A stretch of 60,701 nucleotides of DNA from an uncultured Clostridia bacterium (GCA_934749845.1 CAKVHQ010000007.1:1-60701), one strand, 5' to 3'. Shown: positions 1-8,040, counted from the first letter of the stretch. A program made the numbers and translations. The notes: generated by a model not told the origin, from the sequence alone.

Positions 1-708
1 ATAGAAACTTTATTCAATTACACTGACAATACAGATATTGGCTTAATTGTGAGGATTGCAGCATTCTATGGGTTTAGAAAAAGCGAAATAATAGGTTTAA
101 GGTGGCAATCAATCGATTTTGATAAAAAAGTTATTACTATTGAACATAAAGTTATAACATCTAAACTGTTAAAATTTATGCTACGGATACCTTAAAAACA
201 TTTGCAAGCAACAGAACTTTGCCTTTGTTTAAAGATATAGAAAATATGCTTTTGGCTCGCAAAGATAAAATCGAACACAATAAAAAAATATATGGACAGT
301 CGTATAACAGCAAGTTTTTGGATTATGTTTTTGTTGATGATATGGGAGACTTGATGTTACCAGACAGAGTAACTAAAACATTTCAGCGTATAATCAAAAA
401 AAAACAAACTTAAACATATAAGGTTTCACGATTTAAGACACAGTTGTGCGAGTTTATTGGTTTCAAAAGGCGTTCCAATGAAAAATATTCAAGAATGGTT
501 AGGACACGCGAACTTTAATACAACAGCCGATGTCTATTCACATCTTGACTTTTCAGCAAAAGAGATGTCTGCTAGTGTTATTGAAAATGCTTTAACATCT
601 GGGAAAGAAGCCACAAACGAAGAACTAGAAAAAGAAATTGCAGCGCTTAAAAAACTTGTTGAAGAAAAAGAAAAGATGTTAAATTCTAATAAAGATGAAA
701 TGTGCTAG
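1..708 (+). pseudogene. Tyrosine recombinase/integrase, 5'-truncated by the window edge and broken by two frameshifts
   Basis: Three reading frames in succession encode one phage-type integrase catalytic domain. Frame 1 (from base 1) carries the first catalytic Arg in the context FRKSEIIGLRW and stops at 190. The next part (frame 3, from about 171) reads ATDTLKTFASNRTLPL, typical of the central strands, and stops at 411. The last part (frame 1 again, from about 400) has HDLRHS, LGH and the nucleophile Tyr in ADVYSHLD, followed by a charged coiled-coil tail. The first shift lies near 160-171, the second inside a run of nine A at 396-404. All catalytic boxes survive, so the breaks are recent or are sequencing errors. 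The gene points at tRNA-Arg, as integrases of tRNA-targeting elements do. An intact gene would be about 400 residues; the N-terminus is off the window. Confidence 0.9.
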
Positions 709-732
709 GCAACATTGCCTAGCATTTTTTTT
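703..732 (+). terminator. Terminator of the integrase
   Basis: A near-perfect 10-bp stem (TGCTAGGCAA / TTGCCTAGCA) is followed by eight T. It overlaps the integrase stop codon. Confidence 0.85.
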
Positions 733-900
733 GCAAAAATATAAAGGGCGATACAATACGGAAACATACGGTAAAATAAGGGTTTTCGCACCTTATTTCG
801 TATTGAATTCGCATTTTATTCGCATTTTGGAGCATTTATAGGGTAAAAAATGCGTTTTTTTGTATGTTTTTTATGCTATTTTACTCGAACCCCTAGACAT

Positions 901-925
901 AAAAAAATCGGCAAGTTTTGCCGAT
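901..925 (-). terminator. Terminator of tRNA-Arg
   Basis: Stem ATCGGCAA / TTGCCGAT with a 3-base loop, followed on the minus strand by a T run just after the tRNA 3' end. Confidence 0.85.
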
Positions 926-929
926 ATTT

Positions 930-1006
930 TGGTGCGCCATGGGCGATTCGAACGCTCGACCTTTAGTTCCGTAGACTAACGCTCTATCCAGCTGAGCTAA
1001 TGGCGC
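930..1006 (-). tRNA. tRNA-Arg(ACG)
   Basis: A 77-nt cloverleaf with encoded CCA. The acceptor stem GCGCCAT pairs with ATGGCGC, the anticodon loop reads CTACGGA (anticodon ACG), and the T arm contains GTTCGAATC. The anticodon ACG, read as ICG after deamination, decodes CGU/CGC/CGA. It has its own promoter and terminator, so it is a single-gene unit. Its 3' end faces the integrase, as expected for an integration target. Confidence 0.96.
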
Positions 1007-1027
1007 ATATTGCTTATTTTTATTAGC

Positions 1028-1056
1028 ATTTTAACACTTTATGGTGTATAATGCAA
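1028..1056 (-). promoter_or_regulatory. Promoter of tRNA-Arg
   Basis: On the minus strand TTGCAT, a 17-bp spacer and TAAAAT lie just upstream of the tRNA 5' end. Confidence 0.75.
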
Positions 1057-1169
1057 GTGTTGATAATGAGTTTTTGATGAGTAATTTGTTTTGTTGAAGG
1101 AACTCAAACCCCCAAAAGAACAAGTTTTGCATTTTTTTGATTGAGATTTACTCATATCCACAACCAATC

Positions 1170-1209
1170 ACTCCGTAGACCAACGCTCTATCTAACCTCG
1201 CTAACAGCG
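1170..1209 (-). pseudogene. Degenerate 5'-half of a tRNA-Arg gene
   Basis: About 40 bases align with the 5' half of the intact tRNA-Arg about 200 bases away: the segment TCCGTAGAC (anticodon loop), AACGCTCTATC (anticodon stem and D arm) and CTAA near the acceptor. The D loop and acceptor strand are altered and no 3' half follows, so it cannot fold as a tRNA. It is a truncated duplicate, probably left by integration or recombination at the tRNA. Confidence 0.7.
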
Positions 1210-1423
1210 AAATAGTTTTGAAATTATGATAATTAAAAGGCTTTTTAATCTCATTTTTTCTTAACGACTTGAATTATAGTATATTTTTATTTTTTAGTCA
1301 AGTTAAATGTTAAAATAATGTAATGAAAGTTGCTTTGTGTAAAATATAAATAAAATTTAGTCAAAGCGTAACAGCAAATAAAAAAATATTTTAGTTTATT
1401 TACGACAAAATTTTACATGAGTA

Positions 1424-1452
1424 TTGCAAATTGTTTTTGGCTGTGTTATTAT
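1424..1452 (+). promoter_or_regulatory. Promoter of rnr
   Basis: TTGCAA, 17-bp spacer, TATTAT. The predicted leader is about 11 nt and contains GAGGA as ribosome binding site. Confidence 0.75.
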
Positions 1453-1469
1453 GAGTGTGAGGATAATTT

Positions 1470-3413
1470 ATGAGATTAACAAACGAAATTTTGCTATATC
1501 TATACAGGAAAAAACTATTTGGAGTAGATTTCAAAACCACTTGCATACAGGTGGCAAAACACTTTAAACTTTCTCCAAAAGAGTTAAAACTTGAAGTTGC
1601 TCGATTGCAAAGGACAGGAAAAATTGCGCTTTCTAATGGTAAAGTTGTGGAAGGAGAAAATGCTCCACATTTTGTTGCTCAAAATGTCGATTTGTTCACA
1701 GAAAATCGTAAAACTTTACTTGCTGGTTCAATTATCAAAAGAGAAGATGAATATCTTTTTAAATGTTTAAAAAACGGGCAACTATATAAAATCGTTCCAA
1801 CCGATGAAGTTATTAAGTCTGTTGGCAAAAGAGTTTGTTGCGAAATTGATTTAAGTGAAGAAGAACCTATTGCTGTTCTAGACAAAACATTTGGATTTGC
1901 CCTAGACCCAATTCAAGAAAATATTTTAATTGCTTATTCTTACGGGTTTACCACCAAGTTTTCGCCAGAAGTTATGCAAGAAGTCGCTCAAATCCCACAG
2001 GAAGTTACCGAAAAGGATATGATTGGCAGAGTGGACATGACAGATAAATATTTTATGCCATGGGACCCTGCAACTTGCAAGGATAAAGACGACGCAATTT
2101 ATGCTGAAAAAACAAAGGCGGGATACAAAGTTTACGTTGCAATCGCCGATGTTTCTCACTATGTTAAAAGTGGAACAGCCCTAGACCAAGAAGCAATGAG
2201 AAGGGGAAATAGTTGCTATTTGGGTTCAGGTGTTTATCCAATGCTTCCTCCAGAACTATCAAACGGAATTTGTTCTTTAAACGATAATGTTAAAAGATTA
2301 AGTTTGGTTGCTATTATTGATATTGACGAAAAAGGTCAAATCATTAAATATAAATTTGAAAAAGCAGTTATTAAGATTAAGCAGTCGTTTTGCTATGAAG
2401 ATGTTGAAAAAGTTCATCTTTGCCAAGACGGATACCATGTAAAATATAGCGAAGCAAAGCCTTATGTTGATATTTTATATGATGTGGCAGATATTTTAGA
2501 AGAAAAACTAAAAAATCGCCATTTCATTAGAATAGAAAATGACGAGCCAAGATTTAGGTTTAACGACACGCTAGACACAGTTGTAGCAGTTGAGCCACAA
2601 GGCAAGGAAAAATCTCATATGGTTGTTGAACAACTTATGATTTTGGCAAATGAAGCAACTGCGAAGTTTTTTAAAGATAATCAACTTGAAGGCATATTTA
2701 GAGTTCATCAAGGCATTAGCGACACCAACCTTGCTTTGTTAAACAAACTTTTGCAACGTATGGGCTTAAAACATAAAGTGGACTATACAGCCGAAAGTGC
2801 TCAAAATTTTATCAATTTTGCAAAAAAATGCCAAGCAAAAGATTTTCTTTTAAACGAATTCCTTAGGTCACTATCAAAAGCAAGGTATTCAGAGTTATGT
2901 GAATATCACTTTGGTTTAGGTTCAAGAGGATACACTCATTTCACAAGCCCTATAAGAAGATATGCCGACACGTTAGCACATAGAATTATTAGTGAATATT
3001 TAAACCACAATATGCCTTCACTAACAAGCGCAGATATTCAAATAATCGCAGACCATTTAAACGAGCAAGAAACGAAAGCCATGAAGGCGGAAAATTTAAG
3101 CGACCGTTTCCTTACTTGTATGTGGGCAAAGCAACATGTTGGGGAGCAGTTTGAAGGTGTTGTTTTTGAAATAACAAGCACTTCAGTTGTAATAAAAAAA
3201 GATGTTTTGTATGTTGAAATACCTTTTGCTGAATTAAATAAAATTCATAATTATAAAAAGATGGGCGAGTTTGCTTTGCAAGATAGAATGACAGGTAAAA
3301 AACTTCAACTTGGAGATAAATTTACTTTTACGATTTCACAAGTTGATGAAAAAAGTTATTCAATTAAAGCATTGCCAAGCCAAGTTAAAGTTGAACAATT
3401 AGAAAAAGAGTGA
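1470..3413 (+). CDS. rnr: Ribonuclease R (3'-5' exoribonuclease, RNase II family)
   Basis: RNase R degrades structured mRNA and rRNA processively from the 3' end and takes part in RNA quality control with tmRNA. Residues 1-60 form a small helical winged-helix-like domain, followed by cold-shock-like OB segments. The RNB catalytic domain starts near residue 195: W198 precedes D199, D205, D207 and D208, the Asp cluster that binds the two metal ions. The motif YTHFTSPIRRYAD lies near the end of the RNB domain, and an S1 domain follows at about 565-640. The 647 residues are slightly shorter than model RNase R, mainly at the C-terminus, which lacks the usual Lys-rich tail. The start follows GAGGA. 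The usual neighbour smpB is not next to it. Confidence 0.95.
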   Translation: MRLTNEILLYLYRKKLFGVDFKTTCIQVAKHFKLSPKELKLEVARLQRTGKIALSNGKVVEGENAPHFVAQNVDLFTENRKTLLAGSIIKREDEYLFKCLKNGQLYKIVPTDEVIKSVGKRVCCEIDLSEEEPIAVLDKTFGFALDPIQENILIAYSYGFTTKFSPEVMQEVAQIPQEVTEKDMIGRVDMTDKYFMPWDPATCKDKDDAIYAEKTKAGYKVYVAIADVSHYVKSGTALDQEAMRRGNSCYLGSGVYPMLPPELSNGICSLNDNVKRLSLVAIIDIDEKGQIIKYKFEKAVIKIKQSFCYEDVEKVHLCQDGYHVKYSEAKPYVDILYDVADILEEKLKNRHFIRIENDEPRFRFNDTLDTVVAVEPQGKEKSHMVVEQLMILANEATAKFFKDNQLEGIFRVHQGISDTNLALLNKLLQRMGLKHKVDYTAESAQNFINFAKKCQAKDFLLNEFLRSLSKARYSELCEYHFGLGSRGYTHFTSPIRRYADTLAHRIISEYLNHNMPSLTSADIQIIADHLNEQETKAMKAENLSDRFLTCMWAKQHVGEQFEGVVFEITSTSVVIKKDVLYVEIPFAELNKIHNYKKMGEFALQDRMTGKKLQLGDKFTFTISQVDEKSYSIKALPSQVKVEQLEKE

Positions 3414-3437
3414 TTAAAAAAATCACTCTTTATTTTT
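3405..3437. terminator. Bidirectional terminator between rnr and the MazG-like gene
   Basis: An 11-bp stem AAAGAGTGATT / AATCACTCTTT with A and T runs on both sides serves the two convergent genes. Confidence 0.85.
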
Positions 3438-3749
3438 TCTATTTTCCATTTCTTTAATTTGACCTTTAAACTTTTGCATTTTGCGGTCTAGTTCGGCGTC
3501 TATGTCGTAACGCTTAAACATATCGCACATCTGCTCAACGCACATTTTAACATCGGCAATTTCTTCAATTAGGTTGCTAACAACCTTTTCGTTACCTTCG
3601 TACTCGCCATACAAAACTTTTCTTTTATATTTGTTAATGGCAACGGTTAGTTCTGCCATTTCTTCAATCCATTGGTCAAGTTGAGCAGTTTCGCCCCACA
3701 ACTGTGTTGCCTTTGAATATATTTCCAGTCTTTCTTGTTTGCTTAACAT
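3423..3749 (-). CDS. MazG-like nucleotide pyrophosphohydrolase
   Basis: A 108-residue all-alpha protein of the MazG/dUTPase-like superfamily. The Mg2+-binding signature is clear: EEMAE (E30, E33) in the second helix and EEIAD (E63, D66) in the third. Such single-domain proteins hydrolyse NTP or dNTP to the monophosphate and PPi and are thought to clean the nucleotide pool; the substrate cannot be read from the sequence. The charged C-terminal helix ends in a Lys-rich tail. The start is preceded by AAGGAG at good spacing and by its own promoter, and the gene is monocistronic, convergent with rnr. Confidence 0.85.
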   Translation of the reverse strand: MLSKQERLEIYSKATQLWGETAQLDQWIEEMAELTVAINKYKRKVLYGEYEGNEKVVSNLIEEIADVKMCVEQMCDMFKRYDIDAELDRKMQKFKGQIKEMENRKNKE

Positions 3750-3767
3750 AAATTTCTCCTTGCTTTA

Positions 3768-3796
3768 ATTGTAACAAAAAGCGTGTGTGTTTCCAA
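3768..3796 (-). promoter_or_regulatory. Promoter of the MazG-like gene
   Basis: TTGGAA, 17-bp spacer, TACAAT on the minus strand, with the AAGGAG ribosome binding site just downstream. Confidence 0.75.
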
Positions 3797-3827
3797 CAAA
3801 ACGATATGATAATCTTAAGATAAAAAT

Positions 3828-3849
3828 AAAAAGGCTATTCCGCCTTTTT
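3828..3849 (-). terminator. Terminator of the serS-mscL unit
   Basis: Stem AAAAAGGC / GCCTTTTT overlapping the end of mscL. Confidence 0.75.
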
Positions 3850-4437
3850 ATCATTTTCTTCTTTAAGTAAATTTCTAATATCTTTTAAAATATCTTCTGT
3901 TGTTTCTGGTTTTGGCTTGTTTGCTTCTTCCAGTGCTTTTTGCTCTTCGGCAAGTCGTTTTTCTTCTTCAAGTTTTGCCAATTTTTCTTTTTGATGTTCT
4001 TCCCAAACTTCTTTGAATGGGCGTTTTTGTTCTTTTGCAAGTGCTTTAACTTGTTTTCTTTCGGCTTTATATTCCTTGCTTGATTGTGTTACTGCTAATT
4101 CTTCAAATTCTTTGAATTTTTTTCTTGAAGCGTTAACTAATTTAACCATAACGAAAATAGAGAAGGCGATAATCAAAAAGTCGATGATTGTTTGAATAAA
4201 GTTACCATATGCCCAAGTTAGTGTTGCTTCGCCAGTTACGGCATCTCGTCTTAACACAATGCTAAGGTCTGCCAAACTTGCTGCTCCTGTTGCCCAAGTG
4301 ATAAGTGGCATGATAATGTCGTTAACTAGGCTAGATACAATTTTGTTGAATGCTGTTGCGATAATTAAACCAACAGCCATGTCAAATACGTTGCCCCTAG
4401 ATATGAAGGCTTTAAATTCTTGAAAAAAATTTTTCAT
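3835..4437 (-). CDS. mscL: Large-conductance mechanosensitive channel MscL with long C-terminal extension
   Basis: MscL opens under membrane tension in hypo-osmotic shock and releases small solutes. The N-terminus FFQEFKAFISRGNVFDMAVGLIIATAFNKIV matches the family amphipathic helix and pore-lining TM1 (about residues 15-42; only parts are given: FISRGNVFDMAVG). TM2 lies around residues 75-100 and is followed by a charged helix. At 200 residues the protein is about 50-70 longer than usual: residues 105-200 are almost entirely Lys, Glu, Arg and Gln, a predicted long coiled coil in place of the normal short cytoplasmic bundle. It starts 9 bases after the serS stop, so the two are co-transcribed from the serS promoter. 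Confidence 0.93.
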   Translation of the reverse strand: MKNFFQEFKAFISRGNVFDMAVGLIIATAFNKIVSSLVNDIIMPLITWATGAASLADLSIVLRRDAVTGEATLTWAYGNFIQTIIDFLIIAFSIFVMVKLVNASRKKFKEFEELAVTQSSKEYKAERKQVKALAKEQKRPFKEVWEEHQKEKLAKLEEEKRLAEEQKALEEANKPKPETTEDILKDIRNLLKEENDKKAE

Positions 4438-4446
4438 ATGTTCTCC

Positions 4447-5736
4447 TTACTTAATAGGTTTAATAATTGTTTGTCCGCCCATGAATGGAACTAAAACTTC
4501 TGGAACTATTATTGAACCGTCTTTTTGTTGATATTGTTCTACGATTGCAGGGATAACACGGCTTGTTGCAAGTCCACTGCCGTTAAGGGTGTGAACAAAT
4601 TCGTTTTTGCCTGTTTCGCTGTTTTTAAATTTTGTGTTGTTTCTTCTTGCTTGATAATCTCTTGCGTTGCTTACTGATGAAACTTCTTTGTAGATGTTCA
4701 TGCTTGGAATCCAAACTTCAATATCGTAGGTTCTTGCCATACTTGCACTGCAATCTCCTGCAGCAAGTTTGCTTGTTCTAAAGTGAAGACCAAGTTTTTC
4801 AAGCAAGATTTGTGCTTTTCTAACCATTTCGGCAAAACTTGCGTCACTTTGGCTTGGTGTTGCATATTGAACCATTTCCACTTTGTTGAATTGGTGACCT
4901 CTAATCATGCCTCTCTCTTCGGAACGATAACTTCCTGCTTCTTTACGATAGCAAGGAGTGTAGGCAAAGAATTTTCTTGGTAGTTGACTTTCTTGCAAAA
5001 TTTCGCCAGAGTATAAATTTACAAGTGCGGTTTCAGCAGTTGGCAAAAGGAACTTTTTGTCTGCATCTCCGTTTTCGTCAATAACCCAATAAACTTCGTC
5101 TTTAAATTTTGGAAATTGTCCTGCACCAAAACCACAGTTGTAGCCAAGTTGATGAGGTGGGAGGATAAATTCATATCCATCGTTTAAATGTTCACTAACA
5201 AAAAAGTTTAAAAGTGCCCATTCAAGTCTTGCTCCAACGCCAGTGTAAATCCAATATCCGTTGCCGGATAGTTTTGCACCTCTTTTGTAGTCGATAATTC
5301 CACAACTCTCGCAAAGTTCAACATGGTTTTTTGGCTCAAAGTCAAAAACTGGTTTTTCTTTGAACATGCTAATAACTTGATTGTTCTCTTTTTCGCCAGC
5401 AAGCAAGTCTTCGTCTGGAATATTTGGCAGTGAAGCAATAAAGTTAAAATTCGCTTCTTGCAAAGCTTTTAGTTGTTCGTCGTTTCTTGCAATTTCGTTG
5501 CCAAGTTCTTTTGTTTCGGCAATAATTGAACTTGCGTCAAGACCTTGTCGTTTAAGTTTTGCAACTTCTGCACTAACTTGGTTTCGTTTTGCTTTTAATT
5601 CGTTGTTTTGTTGTTCAAGTTCTTTTTCTTGTCTGTCCAAGCGCAAAAATTCGTCAAAGTTCACTTTGCAACCTTTTCTTGAAAGTAACTCTTCAATTTT
5701 TTTTGGCTCTTTTCTAATTCTGTTTATGTCGAGCAT
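4447..5736 (-). CDS. serS: Serine--tRNA ligase
   Basis: Class II aminoacyl-tRNA synthetase that charges tRNA-Ser. The 429 residues match the bacterial family. The N-terminal arm (about residues 30-100) is a long antiparallel coiled coil that grips the long variable arm of tRNA-Ser. Class II motif 2 is in RGMIRGHQFNKVEMV and motif 3 in LNGSGLATSRVIPAIVE (the common form is GSGLAVGR, so the AT-S variant is slightly unusual). The start follows AAGGAAGG and a consensus promoter. The leader is short with no T-box. The gene is first in an operon with mscL; a tRNA-Ser(GGA) gene lies 2.3 kb away. Confidence 0.97.
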   Translation of the reverse strand: MLDINRIRKEPKKIEELLSRKGCKVNFDEFLRLDRQEKELEQQNNELKAKRNQVSAEVAKLKRQGLDASSIIAETKELGNEIARNDEQLKALQEANFNFIASLPNIPDEDLLAGEKENNQVISMFKEKPVFDFEPKNHVELCESCGIIDYKRGAKLSGNGYWIYTGVGARLEWALLNFFVSEHLNDGYEFILPPHQLGYNCGFGAGQFPKFKDEVYWVIDENGDADKKFLLPTAETALVNLYSGEILQESQLPRKFFAYTPCYRKEAGSYRSEERGMIRGHQFNKVEMVQYATPSQSDASFAEMVRKAQILLEKLGLHFRTSKLAAGDCSASMARTYDIEVWIPSMNIYKEVSSVSNARDYQARRNNTKFKNSETGKNEFVHTLNGSGLATSRVIPAIVEQYQQKDGSIIVPEVLVPFMGGQTIIKPIK

Positions 5737-5762
5737 AATATACCTTCCTTTTTAACACAACA

Positions 5763-5791
5763 ATTATATTTTTCTACATGTTTTTTGTCAA
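5763..5791 (-). promoter_or_regulatory. Promoter of serS-mscL
   Basis: Full consensus TTGACA, 17-bp spacer, TATAAT on the minus strand; leader about 20 nt with AAGGAAGG. Confidence 0.85.
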
Positions 5792-5837
5792 TCAATTAAG
5801 TCCATGTTATATACTTTTATTTATTTTAAAAAACTGA

Positions 5838-5843
5838 TATAAT
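5838..5843 (+). promoter_or_regulatory. -10 box of a leaderless promoter for the AlkD-like gene
   Basis: TATAAT ends six bases before the ATG at 5850, so transcription should begin at the start codon. No Shine-Dalgarno site is present and no good -35 box is seen. Confidence 0.65.
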
Positions 5844-5849
5844 TTGTGC

Positions 5850-6575
5850 ATGGAACAAATGAAACTAGATTTAAAGCAATGGACAGCGAAAGATATATCG
5901 AGTTTTGAAAGATATTTGCTGTCTTTAAAAAGCACTGATTATAAATGCACTTGGGAGCAAAGAATTGTAAACACAAGTTTGCCATGTCTAGCAACTGGAA
6001 GCGAAAAGTTGAGAATAATTATCAATAAAATTGCAAAGGGCAACTATATTTCGTTTTTAAACTATATGCTTTGGAATAATCATGCCGAAACTTTAATAAA
6101 CGGCGGGCTAATTTCCAAAATAAAAGATTTTGAGACATTTTCTCATTATCTTGAAATTTACGCCGATAAATGCGACAATTGGTCCACTTGCGACACATTA
6201 AAATTTAATGTAACATTAGAGAATAAGGACAAGTTTTTAGGTTTGAGCACACGATATATAAAAAGTTCAAAAACATATTTTAAACGAATTGGTTTTCGCA
6301 TACTGTTTTCTTTAATAAAGTACGACGACTGCGTTGAAGAAATTTTTAACTTGATTAAAAATGCTAAACCAGAAACTGAATATTATGTTAATATGTGCGT
6401 TGCATGGCTGGTTTGCGAATTGTTTGTAAAACGCCGAGAACAAACCTTGGAATTTTTAAAAACAAACAGCCTTAACGCCTTCACACTAAACAAAGCAATT
6501 TCAAAATGCTGTGATAGTTTTAGAGTAACGCAAGCGGACAAAGACTTTTTAAAAACCTTGCGCGTTAAAAAATAG
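5850..6575 (+). CDS. DNA alkylation repair protein, AlkD-like HEAT-repeat glycosylase
   Basis: A 241-residue all-helical protein that resembles the AlkC/AlkD DNA-glycosylase family, which removes 3- or 7-alkylated purines using HEAT-like repeats and no base flipping. Supporting features are the length, the helical repeat pattern, the YISFLNYMLWNN and VNMCVAWLVCELF helices near the positions of the family's Trp/Asp-rich active cleft, and the basic C-terminus. Individual catalytic residues could not be placed with confidence. The ATG at 5850 is chosen because the -10 box ends six bases upstream; an in-frame TTG six bases earlier lies inside the promoter spacing. It is transcribed divergently from serS. 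Confidence 0.7.
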   Translation: MEQMKLDLKQWTAKDISSFERYLLSLKSTDYKCTWEQRIVNTSLPCLATGSEKLRIIINKIAKGNYISFLNYMLWNNHAETLINGGLISKIKDFETFSHYLEIYADKCDNWSTCDTLKFNVTLENKDKFLGLSTRYIKSSKTYFKRIGFRILFSLIKYDDCVEEIFNLIKNAKPETEYYVNMCVAWLVCELFVKRREQTLEFLKTNSLNAFTLNKAISKCCDSFRVTQADKDFLKTLRVKK

Positions 6576-6582
6576 TTATCTG

Positions 6583-6639
6583 CTATTTTAAGTTATTCAT
6601 ATAATCTGCGGTTTTCCCAAGTTCTTTACAAACAAATAT
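6583..6639 (-). pseudogene. C-terminal relic of a second Xre-type regulator
   Basis: On the minus strand 18 codons read IFVCKELGKTADYMNNLK and stop. This matches the end of the intact Xre protein at 7753-7962 (IIICKELGKTADYM). No helix-turn-helix part is found upstream, so this is a decayed copy that has lost its DNA-binding region. Confidence 0.75.
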
Positions 6640-6699
6640 TTAGATAAAAACAACGGTTTTTTCCCATAAAATTTTTGCTTGAAAAATTTTCAAAGGGTA

Positions 6700-6728
6700 T
6701 TGTAATTTAAAAACTTTTAAAGTATAAT
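6700..6728 (+). promoter_or_regulatory. Promoter of the acidic unknown gene
   Basis: TTGTAA, 17-bp spacer, TATAAT. It is followed by GCGAGGG, a good ribosome binding site, at 6741-6747. Confidence 0.75.
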
Positions 6729-6787
6729 TAGTCTAACAAAGCGAGGGTCTAATTACGTTTGGAATTTTAGCGATTTTTGCAGGACTT

Positions 6788-7678
6788 GTGCTTAAAGGCG
6801 TGGTTGATGGGGCTGTGGAGTCGAAAGAGTTAAGAGATACTGTGGTAGATTTATCTCCACTTCAAGCACAAAATTTTCAAAGAGATATGTACACAAGTTA
6901 TCCTTATGATTTTGCATGGAATAATCTTGTGGACTGCCAAAGGGAATTTAACACATTATTAAATTGTCCAAATGTTAGTTCTTTAAAAAATTTGTACACA
7001 AAAATTAAACACTATTACGATTTCTATCCGGAATATAACGATAATTATAGACCTAATATATACCCAAGAATTTATGAAAACTATAATAATTTGATGGCAG
7101 ATTGTGCGCTTTGTATGGCCGAGTGTTATTATGCTCTCGACTTGAAAAAAAGTGACAGAACCATGAGTGAAAATGCAATTTACTATGCAAATTTGGCAAG
7201 ACAACATGCCTCGCAAACCTACACAAATTTTGATAGATTAAACGAAATAATAAACCTTGTGAATGTTAGAAGTGCAAATAACAATCAGGCGGTAAAAGAT
7301 TATAATAACGCAGACAAGTCTTATAATGAACGAGATTATGAGTACGCATATACCTGTGCAAAAAGGGCGTATAGAAGTGGATACTTTACTGAAAGAAACG
7401 ATTTAAGTTTTTTGGCTTCTATTGTTAGAGGTTGTTGCTTCAAAAAGTTTTATGAAGAACTTGACTCCGCCGAGAGATACTTGGGCAGTTGCTGTTGCGA
7501 GGAACATTTAGACGAAGCATATAGTTGGCTTCATAGTTGGACTGAATTTAAAGAAAGCACAGGCGAATATCAATATGAAAAAGATGACGATGATTGGGAA
7601 AGGTACTATAGAATGTGCTCCCGAAATGACCACTATAACGACCCAGAGGACGATGACGAGGACACATATTCATATTAG
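6788..7678 (+). CDS. Unknown acidic protein, start codon uncertain
   Basis: Not recognised. At least 296 residues, rich in Tyr, Asp, Asn and Cys, mainly helical, with a very acidic C-terminus (DDDDWE, DPEDDDEDTYSY). The middle part has the look of tetratricopeptide-like helices (YNERDYEYAYTCAKRAYRSGYF), which suggests a scaffold, but no family is claimed. The GTG start given is conservative: the frame is open upstream to a stronger ribosome binding site (GAGGG at 6743-6747), and the codons right after that site are ATT (6752) and ACG (6755), with no ATG, GTG or TTG in frame. The extension would add a hydrophobic N-terminus (TFGILAIFAGLVL), so a rare ATT start or a mutated start is likely. Confidence 0.7.
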   Translation: MLKGVVDGAVESKELRDTVVDLSPLQAQNFQRDMYTSYPYDFAWNNLVDCQREFNTLLNCPNVSSLKNLYTKIKHYYDFYPEYNDNYRPNIYPRIYENYNNLMADCALCMAECYYALDLKKSDRTMSENAIYYANLARQHASQTYTNFDRLNEIINLVNVRSANNNQAVKDYNNADKSYNERDYEYAYTCAKRAYRSGYFTERNDLSFLASIVRGCCFKKFYEELDSAERYLGSCCCEEHLDEAYSWLHSWTEFKESTGEYQYEKDDDDWERYYRMCSRNDHYNDPEDDDEDTYSY

Positions 7679-7711
7679 TTTGCTAATGAACTTATATTAA
7701 AACTTTGCGTA

Positions 7712-7741
7712 AAAAAACCAGATATTAACTCTGGTTTTTTT
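7712..7741. terminator. Bidirectional terminator
   Basis: Stem AAACCAGA / TCTGGTTT with A and T flanks between the convergent acidic-protein and Xre genes. Confidence 0.8.
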
Positions 7742-7752
7742 ATTTGTAAACA

Positions 7753-7962
7753 TCATTTTTTGCTGTTTTTGCCAAGCATATAGTCTGCTGTTTTTCCAAG
7801 TTCTTTACAGATAATAATTAAAGTGTTAATTTTGGGTTCTGTTTTGCCATTGCAATATTTGTTAATTGCACTTTGAGAAACTCCTATTCTTTTTGCAAAA
7901 TCAATCTGCTTTATTTTTCTTTCTTTTAAAGTGGTTTTTAATCTAATATGAAACTTGCTCAT
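7753..7962 (-). CDS. Small Xre/Cro-type helix-turn-helix regulator
   Basis: A 69-residue single-domain DNA-binding protein. The HTH core is IDFAKRIGVSQSAINKYCNG (about residues 20-40), followed by KTEPKINTLIIICKELGKTADYMLG, the standard last helices of the HTH_3 family. There is no sensor domain, so it probably acts as a small repressor; the target is unknown. It is preceded by GGAG at a good distance. A relic of a related gene lies about 1.1 kb away at 6583-6639, so the locus once had two copies. Confidence 0.9.
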   Translation of the reverse strand: MSKFHIRLKTTLKERKIKQIDFAKRIGVSQSAINKYCNGKTEPKINTLIIICKELGKTADYMLGKNSKK

Positions 7963-8040
7963 TTTTTGCTCCTTTATAAAACCATTTTAAATCTTTTTAT
8001 AAAATTTGTCTTACGGAGTTTCGTAAATCTTTGAAATATA

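Larger units (their letters stand above)
1007..1469. other. Intergenic region between tRNA-Arg and rnr
   Basis: No gene is seen. It holds the tRNA-Arg promoter, a relic of a second tRNA-Arg (1170-1209) and the rnr promoter. The rest is AT-rich sequence without clear structure. Because it sits at an integration site it may be scar sequence. Confidence 0.6.

Noticed and set aside
1679..2159. Long antisense ORFs over rnr and other genes
   Set aside because: They lack ribosome sites and family motifs, and lie opposite strongly conserved genes.
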